Both the position numbers and the translations under genes were made by a program. A DNA stretch of 37,127 nt from NCBI GenBank assembly GCA_022616075.1, contig JAKEFK010000063.1, positions 1-37,127 of the forward strand, read 5' to 3'. This DNA comes from a bacterium. Lineage in GTDB: Bacteria; Acidobacteriota; HRBIN11; JAKEFK01. This document shows, piece by piece, positions 31,539-37,127 of this stretch (its first letter is position 1; the number at the start of each line of letters is the position of its first letter). The notes beneath the pieces were generated by a model. It was not told where the DNA came from. It saw only the letters and a program-made list of their open reading frames with translations, and did no database searches.

Positions 31539-32915
31539 ATGAAAAAAAAGGATCATATCTCCATATCCCTGAGCTATCTCCCCATCTCCTTTCTTACACT
31601 CTTGCTCGTCCTCTTCCAGGCAGGATGCAAGCCTCAGACAAAAGAAGAGAATCCCGGGACCTCGATAGATAAAGTTCTTCTCATTTCCATCGATTGCCTG
31701 CGCCCCGATTACCTTGGCGTCTACAATCCACAAATGAAAACCAGTTCGCATCTCAACCGTCTGGCCCAGGAGAGCATCGTAAGCCTGAATGCAACATCCC
31801 AGGCTTCCACAACCGCGCCTGCGCATAAATCCATCCTTTATTCGCTCTACCCTGGAATTCACAAGACTTCCATGTATTCGGTTCCGGATGAGAAGTTGAA
31901 GAATCCGCTGCAGATTCTGCAATCCAAAGGTTTTACGACTGCCGCCTTCGTCGGCGGTGGACAGATTTCACACACATTTGGTTTTGGTCGTGGTTTTCAT
32001 ACGTACTGGGAGCCGAAGGGCAAACAAAAATTTCGCGTGAACCGGACCGAACGCATGGCGGTTGAATGGCTGGAACGTAATTCTAACAAGAAATTTTTCT
32101 TATTTCTTCATACGTATGAAGTTCATTGCCCTTTTGCGCCTCCCGAAAAATATCTTCAGAAATTTGCAGGCTGGTATAAAGGAAAGGTCAAAAGTGGCAA
32201 GTGCAGCCATGACTATTACAATCTATTAAATCTTAGCGGGGATGACGAGAGATTCGTTCGCTCTCTGTATGCCGCTGAAGTAAATTATGTTGATGATTCA
32301 CTCGGACGGATTTTCAGAACATTAAAGGAACTCGGAATCTATGATCAAACAATTATTGTCGTTCTGGGTGATCATGGAGAAAGCTTGGGCGAGCGCGGTT
32401 ACTGGGGGCACAATCAGCTTTACAATGTTCAACTGCAAATCCCCCTAATCATACGGATTCCGCATGGACCGAGAACTCGAATTGAAGCGCCGGTCGAAGC
32501 AGTGGATATCATGCCAACCGTTTTTGCCGCACTCGGTTTAGGACGTCCGTTTCCATTTCAAGGTAAGAATCTGCTGGCAGTTGCCCGAAATCAAATGAGC
32601 ATTGAATCCGGGCGACCGGTCATCTCGGAACAAGTCGAACAATATAGAATCAGGATTGGAAACCAAACCGCCATCTTTCCACGCAGCTCAAAGGGAGAAG
32701 AGGAGTTTTACGATATTTCAAAGGATCCTGAGGAAAAAACAAATCTCATTCAGGAAAACCAGGAAACGGCCAGACAATTCAAGCTCGTTTATGAAAAGAT
32801 GCTCCAGCAAAATCAGAATATTGCATCGCAATTCGTCAAAACCACCTCAGCGCAACCTCAAATGGACGAAGAAACCCGCGAGCAACTCAGGGCTCTCGGC
32901 TACATCGTAAATTAA
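31539..32915 (+). CDS. Sulfatase-fold lipoprotein with threonine at the nucleophile position
   Basis: This 458-residue protein has a lipoprotein signal ending LFQAGC (C30) and an alkaline phosphatase/sulfatase-fold catalytic domain. Metal-site motifs are ISIDCLRPD (D52, D57) and LGDHGES (D278, H279). At the nucleophile site, where formylglycine sulfatases have C-x-P-x-R, this protein has TAPAH (T92-H96), as in phosphoethanolamine-transferase-like and related hydrolases that use threonine. It ends with a PKD-free tail, REQLRALGYIVN, typical of the family. The start is ambiguous: ATG 31503/31506 would overlap the GT-C stop and add 12 residues, while 31539 gives a normal lipoprotein leader. Substrate is unknown. 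Confidence 0.8.
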   Translation: MKKKDHISISLSYLPISFLTLLLVLFQAGCKPQTKEENPGTSIDKVLLISIDCLRPDYLGVYNPQMKTSSHLNRLAQESIVSLNATSQASTTAPAHKSILYSLYPGIHKTSMYSVPDEKLKNPLQILQSKGFTTAAFVGGGQISHTFGFGRGFHTYWEPKGKQKFRVNRTERMAVEWLERNSNKKFFLFLHTYEVHCPFAPPEKYLQKFAGWYKGKVKSGKCSHDYYNLLNLSGDDERFVRSLYAAEVNYVDDSLGRIFRTLKELGIYDQTIIVVLGDHGESLGERGYWGHNQLYNVQLQIPLIIRIPHGPRTRIEAPVEAVDIMPTVFAALGLGRPFPFQGKNLLAVARNQMSIESGRPVISEQVEQYRIRIGNQTAIFPRSSKGEEEFYDISKDPEEKTNLIQENQETARQFKLVYEKMLQQNQNIASQFVKTTSAQPQMDEETREQLRALGYIVN

Positions 32916-32920
32916 TGATG

Positions 32921-33039
32921 AATGCAAAGACGCCAAGACATAAAGCGGCAAAGCCACAACATTTCAGATTTCAGATTCCCTATTTTCAATCTGAAAGAAA
33001 TGATTATTTTTTTCTTGGCGACTTAGCGTCTTTGCGTTA
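32921..33039. repeat. Family B element with long, partly eroded arms
   Basis: The left arm near 32921-32937 (AATGCAAAGACGCCAAG) matches the reverse complement of the right arm at 33013-33039 (CTTGGCG...GCGTTAA) with a few changes. Between them lies a second inverted pair, TTCAGATTTCAGATT against AATCTGAAA. It fills the gap between the sulfatase-fold gene and PKD paralogue 2. Confidence 0.8.
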
Positions 33040-33049
33040 AAAACGAGCC

Positions 33050-33098
33050 TTGAATCCCTGAACCCTTCTAAGGTATAATGCCTGCAAACAACTTGGAG
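33050..33098 (+). promoter_or_regulatory. Promoter and ribosome site deciding a TTG start for PKD paralogue 2
   Basis: TTGAAT (33050-33055) and TATAAT (33074-33079) are separated by 18 bases. The in-frame ATG at 33078 lies inside the -10 box and would not be transcribed from this promoter. TGGAG at 33094-33098 lies nine bases before TTG 33108, which begins a lipoprotein signal of normal length. Confidence 0.6.
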
Positions 33099-33107
33099 TT
33101 GTCTGTT

Positions 33108-34355
33108 TTGAGAAGGACTCTGCTAACGGGAATTATCCTCATTTCTCTCGCAATTTACTCCTGCAGCAGAACGGACGACAGCACCAGCACTAATCTTCAA
33201 CAGCCCCGAATCACGGGAGTGAGCCCTGCAACCGTAAATCCCGGACAGACCGATATTGAAGGGCGTATCCACGGTTCCAATTTTGTTAGTTTAATGTCCA
33301 TCAGTCTCGGAGATGGCGTCAATGTAGAGTCATTTCAGGCTCTCAGCGAAACGGAGATTTACATCTTCTTCTCCGTACAACACGATGCAGCTCCGGGGCC
33401 TCGCAACGTGATTGTTGCTACCACGTCCGGAGCCGGCAATTTAAACAATGGAATCTCCATCGGCAATAACCGTTACCCAGAAGCAAAATTTACAGTTTCT
33501 CCTTTCCGTACTTATAAAGGTGATGAAGTTCGATTTGACGGTTCCAAATCCACGGATGACAAGGGAATCGCGCAATATAAGTGGCAATTCGGTGATGGCA
33601 AACAAGATTCCGGAAAGGTGGTCAATCATACTTACACACGGGCGGGCAATTTTCGCGCGACTTTGATCGTGAGCGACAGCGAAAATCTTTCGTCGGAGGC
33701 CTGGCAGTTTCTGGACGTCGATGCCAGTCAGGCTCCGATCGTGCAATTCACAGTCAGCCCTTCACAAGGAGATATCAATACGTTATTTCAATTCGATGCC
33801 AGCGGCAGCCGTGATCCGGATGGCAGAATCAAGAGTTATGTGTGGGCCTTCGGAGACGGTACAACCGGGACCGGTATGATCGTGAATCACAAATTCAAGT
33901 TTGCAGGAACCCATCCTGTGACATTGAATGTTATTGATAATTCCGGAGTTCGCAGTTTTGGGACCAGATTAGCCAATGTCACCGGCGGTCCTGGACCTTC
34001 GCCCGGTCCAATTCCGGGTGGAGGAGGCACCCTGTGCACAGTTCCGGTCAGCAAACGCTCTCCCGATCTTTACGGAACAGTTGCTTCCGCCGATAACGCC
34101 TCTAAAACGATCGTAATCCAGCTTTATAATTCCGCAAGCTGCGCAAACGTCTTCTACCGGTGCGGAGATGTAAAACTCGGCGGCGATGGCATCGGGGGCA
34201 AAGAAATATGGTACGGACAAATCTGTTCGATCTCCGATCTAGGCAATAATAATTTTCAAGTGAGATTGGGCGGTGGTAAGGGATTCCCGAACGTGGGTCA
34301 ACAAAATGTCTACTTGCACTGGCAGCACTGCGGAAGCGCAGACTTCTGTAACTGA
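33108..34355 (+). CDS. PKD-domain lipoprotein with six-cysteine C-terminal domain (paralogue 2)
   Basis: This 415-residue protein has a lipoprotein signal with its cysteine in IYSC (C19 from the TTG start). It has an IPT/TIG-like domain, then two PKD domains (WQFGDG and WAFGDG, the second with DPDGR), then a glycine-proline-rich linker (GPGPSPGPIPGGGG) and the shared six-cysteine domain. That domain begins with TLC, carries FYRCGD, WYGQIC and RLGGGKG, and ends in YLHWQHC and FCN. It is closest to paralogue 3: both contain KRSPDLYG near the start of the domain. The TTG start follows from the promoter and ribosome site upstream. An ATG start would add ten residues before the leader. Confidence 0.85.
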   Translation: MRRTLLTGIILISLAIYSCSRTDDSTSTNLQQPRITGVSPATVNPGQTDIEGRIHGSNFVSLMSISLGDGVNVESFQALSETEIYIFFSVQHDAAPGPRNVIVATTSGAGNLNNGISIGNNRYPEAKFTVSPFRTYKGDEVRFDGSKSTDDKGIAQYKWQFGDGKQDSGKVVNHTYTRAGNFRATLIVSDSENLSSEAWQFLDVDASQAPIVQFTVSPSQGDINTLFQFDASGSRDPDGRIKSYVWAFGDGTTGTGMIVNHKFKFAGTHPVTLNVIDNSGVRSFGTRLANVTGGPGPSPGPIPGGGGTLCTVPVSKRSPDLYGTVASADNASKTIVIQLYNSASCANVFYRCGDVKLGGDGIGGKEIWYGQICSISDLGNNNFQVRLGGGKGFPNVGQQNVYLHWQHCGSADFCN

Positions 34356-34424
34356 ATCCTCCTCTACTCCTTCCCTTCTGAGGGCGCCCCATCCATCGAG
34401 GAATTTCGCTAAAAAAACGAAGGT

Positions 34425-34436
34425 ATGCTCGAGCAT
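34425..34436. repeat. 12-base perfect palindrome ATGCTCGAGCAT
   Basis: It lies directly before the first of two direct repeats at the promoter of paralogue 3. It could be part of the same regulatory region or a chance palindrome. Confidence 0.6.
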
Positions 34437-34437
34437 G

Positions 34438-34513
34438 TCATATTACATAAGTAGTATTTGACGTGTTTTTTGGTTTTGAAGTATACTCATATTACAAGTA
34501 TAGTACTTGGAGG
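34438..34513 (+). promoter_or_regulatory. Promoter with flanking direct-repeat operator candidates, PKD paralogue 3
   Basis: A strong promoter is visible: TTGACG (34458-34463) and TATACT (34482-34487), with an 18-base spacer. Two near-identical 23-base segments beginning TCATATTAC lie at 34438-34460 and 34487-34509. The first ends in the -35 box and the second begins at the end of the -10 box, 49 bases apart. The second contains AAGTA-TAG-TACTT, an inverted repeat. The ribosome site GGAGG is at 34509-34513 and selects ATG 34524. Confidence 0.6.
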
Positions 34514-34523
34514 ACACACGGAG

Positions 34524-36005
34524 ATGATGAGGAAAAGCCTGTTCTTTCTTTGTTTGCTTCTTCTGGTTGTTGTCGTTGCCTGTCAAGACGACTTAACCAG
34601 TAGCGAAGATGCGCCCACCATTCTTTTCATGTCTCCCAACCAGGTCTTTCCTGGTCAGGAGAATGTGCAAGGACAGATCCGGGGGACCAACTACAAAGGG
34701 ATTGTGGCGGTGGATCTGGGTGGGGACATTCGCATTCTGGAAACAAACATTGTGAATCCAACCGAGCTTTCGGTTCGATTCTCAGTGAAAGCGGATGCGA
34801 CGGCCGGTCCGAAAACGGTTCGCGTCACCACGTTAAAGGGCACTGCCGTACTGGAGGGGGGATTCACGATCGATACAAACCGCGCGCCCGTTGCCTCTTT
34901 CACCGCATCACCGACAAAAACCGGAAAAGGAACTCCTGTTCAGTTTGATGCGAGTGCTTCCAACGATCCGGATGGCTCGATTTCCAAATACGAGTGGAAT
35001 TTCGGCGATGGTTCGAATGCTACCGGTGTTCGAACAGAACACACTTACAACTCTCACGGAAACTTTACGGCAACTCTTAAAGTAACGGACAATAAAGGGG
35101 GACAGAGCTCGGCCACTCGCGCTCTGGTCATTGAAAATGTCCGGGCTCCCATCGCTGTGTTTGATGTGGATCCGAATAATGGCGACACATCCACAGTATT
35201 CCGTTTTGATGCCGATCGCAGCAGGGATGATGGACGAATTGTTGAGTATCAATGGGATTTCGGAGATGGAAGACATGACAAGGGAAAAGTCACCCGTCAC
35301 CAATACGACACAAGCCGTGAGTTTAACGTCAAATTGAAGGTCACGGATAATGATGGTCTTTCCGGTGAGGTTTTCAAAGAAGTAGGAATTCGTGGAAAGG
35401 GACCACAGGCTGAATTCACCACGATTGGCAATACTGAGCCAGGCTCGATTATTGAGTTTGATGCATCTGCCAGCTCAGACCAGGACGGACGCATTGTCGA
35501 CTTCGACTGGGATATGGGGGATTCAACAAAACTAAACGGGAAAAAGGTCACCCATAAGTACACCAACAACGGCGCCTACAATGTGAAGTTAACCGTTACA
35601 GACGACTCGAATCTTACAGATTCTGCATCCCATCGGCTGGACATTCAAAAGATTCCGACGGGGGGACAACTGTGCTCCAATCCAGTGACTAAAAGAAGTC
35701 CGGATTTGTACGGAGTCGTCGTCGCACAAAATCAATCTGCACGAACGGTTACCGTAAAACTGTACAATGCCGCAACCTGCGCTGACGTTTTCTATCAGTG
35801 CGGAGATCTCAAGCACGGCGGCGATATCATCTACGGAGGACCGGAAAAATGGATAGGCGTTATCTGTAAAGTTTACGCCCTGGGAAATAACACATTTAGA
35901 GTTCACATCGGAGGCGGAAAATACTGGCCGTCCACCGGACTTCGAAATGTGTATCTGCACTGGCAGAGGTGCGGATCTACAAATTATTGCGCCGGAGTGC
36001 CATAA
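34524..36005 (+). CDS. PKD-domain lipoprotein with six-cysteine C-terminal domain (paralogue 3)
   Basis: This 493-residue protein has a lipoprotein signal ending VVAC (C20), an IPT/TIG-like domain, three PKD domains and the shared C-terminal domain. The first two PKD units have WNFGDG and WDFGDG. The third has WDMGDS instead and is probably decayed or specialised. The C-terminal domain holds QLC, KRSPDLYG, FYQCGD, GVIC, IGGGKYW, YLHWQRC and YCAG. The extra PKD domain makes it longer than its paralogues. A TTG at the -35 box would extend the frame upstream but is rejected in favour of ATG 34524 with GGAGG. It probably sits on the cell surface; binding partners are unknown. Confidence 0.85.
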   Translation: MMRKSLFFLCLLLLVVVVACQDDLTSSEDAPTILFMSPNQVFPGQENVQGQIRGTNYKGIVAVDLGGDIRILETNIVNPTELSVRFSVKADATAGPKTVRVTTLKGTAVLEGGFTIDTNRAPVASFTASPTKTGKGTPVQFDASASNDPDGSISKYEWNFGDGSNATGVRTEHTYNSHGNFTATLKVTDNKGGQSSATRALVIENVRAPIAVFDVDPNNGDTSTVFRFDADRSRDDGRIVEYQWDFGDGRHDKGKVTRHQYDTSREFNVKLKVTDNDGLSGEVFKEVGIRGKGPQAEFTTIGNTEPGSIIEFDASASSDQDGRIVDFDWDMGDSTKLNGKKVTHKYTNNGAYNVKLTVTDDSNLTDSASHRLDIQKIPTGGQLCSNPVTKRSPDLYGVVVAQNQSARTVTVKLYNAATCADVFYQCGDLKHGGDIIYGGPEKWIGVICKVYALGNNTFRVHIGGGKYWPSTGLRNVYLHWQRCGSTNYCAGVP

Positions 36006-36009
36006 AATC

Positions 36010-36063
36010 GTAGGGGCAGGCCTTGTGCCTGCCCGCGCGGGCGGCCACAAGCGCCGCCCCTAC
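36010..36063. repeat. Double-hairpin repeat with complementary loops (family C, copy 2)
   Basis: Outer arms GTAGGGGC (36010-36017) and GCCCCTAC (36056-36063) are perfect complements. Inside are one hairpin (36014-36021 with 36027-36034, loop CTTGT) and a second (36039-36045 with 36053-36059) whose loop contains ACAAG. The loops are reverse complements, as in copy 1. The right outer arm contains the stop codon (TAG) of the minus-strand gene at 36060. Confidence 0.9.
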
Positions 36064-37127
36064 CTCTGTATAGCCGGTCGAATGCATAAATACGCAGCAA
36101 TGTAGATCAGACCGGCTGTAATCAAGACGCTTCGAAAACCAAAGTTTAAAGCGAGTATTACGCTTAATACACTCCCTAAAACCGTAGCATATCCGTTCAT
36201 ACCCCACGCCCACGGAACGAACGATTGTAAATGGCGTGACATCCAGGAGAGTGCAAGAGGAAATGGCATACCCATGAAAAAACCAGCAGGGAAAATGAAA
36301 ATAACGGATAGAGCCATCCTTGCTGCAAAGGGAGCAGAAAGGAATTTTTGAAACAGAATCGGAACAAGAAGAACCTGAAAGAGAATCGAAGCGCAAATAA
36401 AAGCCACTGCGAATTTCAGACTTCGAGAAACGTTTGAAGAACGATTCGTATATAGACTTCCCAGCGCTGCTGCGAGCAAAAGCGAAAAGACGATGGCCGC
36501 AACCGAATAAACGGGATAACCGATAAAAAGGATATATTTCTGAATGAGAGCTATCTCGACAAAAATAAATCCTACCCCCAAGCAGAAAAAATAAATGAGC
36601 AAACGCCACGTTTCTTTTGTATGTATCCCCAGTGGCTTGCTTCTTACCAGCGGATAAATAAGGAATACGGTTGCCAGAACCAAAGCCTCCAGCAAGATGA
36701 TATAAATCGAAATTGCCGATAGAATCCCGCGAGCGTTCATCCGAATGATATCTGCTTCCTGCCAGAATGGATTTTCAATCTTTTTACGCAGTTCAAAAGA
36801 GAAAAGGGATTTTAGGAAAAAAGAATGTTCTATGAAGGGCCAATCATCGCTAGGGGCTCTCAGTTCATAAGGAGCTTCTTTGATCATTTGCTCTCTTTGA
36901 CCCGGTCGCATGAAATCTGTGAAAAGTGTTTCTTTCTGCATTCGAGGACTATAGAGAAGCCAGTATCCCCGGCTTTTTCCCATTCTTTCCGCATATTTAT
37001 GCAAATAATCCAATTCCTCGGACGTAAACGGTGTATTTTTCAGCAAGAAATAATTACCGGGAACGTCACCGGTGCCTGCATGAAATAGTGCCATATAGTT
37101 CCAATAATCTTTAACCCCCCGCTCTAA
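36060..37127 (-). CDS. Membrane spermidine-synthase-like protein, C-terminal part (runs off the window)
   Basis: The reading frame is open to the last base of the window, so the true start is outside; an ATG at 37094 is internal. The visible part (355 codons) begins with a soluble segment (WNYMALFHAGTGDVPGNYFL, then APSDDWPFIEH) and continues into about seven to eight membrane helices. DDWPF-type blocks followed by membrane helices are seen in large proteins that combine a spermidine-synthase-fold domain with a polytopic membrane part. The catalytic fold would lie upstream of the window. Assignment to that group is tentative. Its TAG stop is inside the family C repeat at 36010-36063. Confidence 0.65.
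   Translation of the reverse strand, partial: LERGVKDYWNYMALFHAGTGDVPGNYFLLKNTPFTSEELDYLHKYAERMGKSRGYWLLYSPRMQKETLFTDFMRPGQREQMIKEAPYELRAPSDDWPFIEHSFFLKSLFSFELRKKIENPFWQEADIIRMNARGILSAISIYIILLEALVLATVFLIYPLVRSKPLGIHTKETWRLLIYFFCLGVGFIFVEIALIQKYILFIGYPVYSVAAIVFSLLLAAALGSLYTNRSSNVSRSLKFAVAFICASILFQVLLVPILFQKFLSAPFAARMALSVIFIFPAGFFMGMPFPLALSWMSRHLQSFVPWAWGMNGYATVLGSVLSVILALNFGFRSVLITAGLIYIAAYLCIRPAIQR

Noticed and set aside
1-37127. tRNA, rRNA, prophage, insertion sequence or integron
   Set aside because: No cloverleaf with a CCA end, rRNA-like stretch, transposase, integrase or phage structural gene was recognised; only small palindromic repeats were found. A covariance-model scan could still find a missed RNA.

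Overview
The window looks like chromosomal DNA of a Gram-negative (two-membrane) bacterium of moderate GC. It carries complex I subunits, an Omp85 outer-membrane assembly protein, a SurA-type periplasmic chaperone, an ABC exporter for surface polysaccharide, an ADP-heptose pathway nucleotidyltransferase and several lipoproteins. No rRNA, tRNA, transposase, phage gene or CRISPR array was seen. The gene mix and the very repeat-rich intergenic spaces suggest an environmental lineage such as Acidobacteriota, but this is a low-confidence inference and no marker gene settles it.

Layout. 1-4766 (minus strand): nuoJ-nuoK-nuoN without nuoL or nuoM, then a PHP-domain phosphoesterase followed by a CCA-adding-type tRNA nucleotidyltransferase. 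4915-10923 (minus): one 2002-codon gene that joins a TamB-like protein to a five-POTRA BamA/TamA-like barrel; this is the most striking object here. 11219-16813 (plus): a DHH phosphoesterase, an orphan NarL-type response regulator and a large secreted M36-like metalloprotease. 17135-20534 (plus): a TrmN6-like methyltransferase, a Wzm/Wzt-type polysaccharide exporter and an HldE/RfaE2-type nucleotidyltransferase. 20569-25997 (plus): mfd, a surA-like gene and a degenerate NtrC-like regulator lacking its ATPase and sigma-54 motifs. 26166-36005 (plus): a zinc-peptidase-like secreted protein, a GT-C glycosyltransferase with a sulfatase-fold lipoprotein, and three paralogous PKD lipoproteins sharing a six-cysteine C-terminal domain I do not recognise. 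36060-37127 (minus): the C-terminal part of a membrane spermidine-synthase-like protein running off the window.

How it fits together. Most of the window serves the cell envelope: outer-membrane protein and lipid assembly (TamB-BamA fusion, SurA), polysaccharide synthesis and export (Wzm/Wzt, RfaE2, GT-C, sulfatase-fold enzyme) and surface or secreted proteins (M36 protease, PKD lipoproteins). The gaps between genes are filled with at least six families of palindromic repeats. Some copies provide or overlap the stop codon of the adjoining gene, and two families occur both as complete elements and as half elements.

All calls come from reading the sequence. Family assignments rest on recognised motifs, and no search was run.
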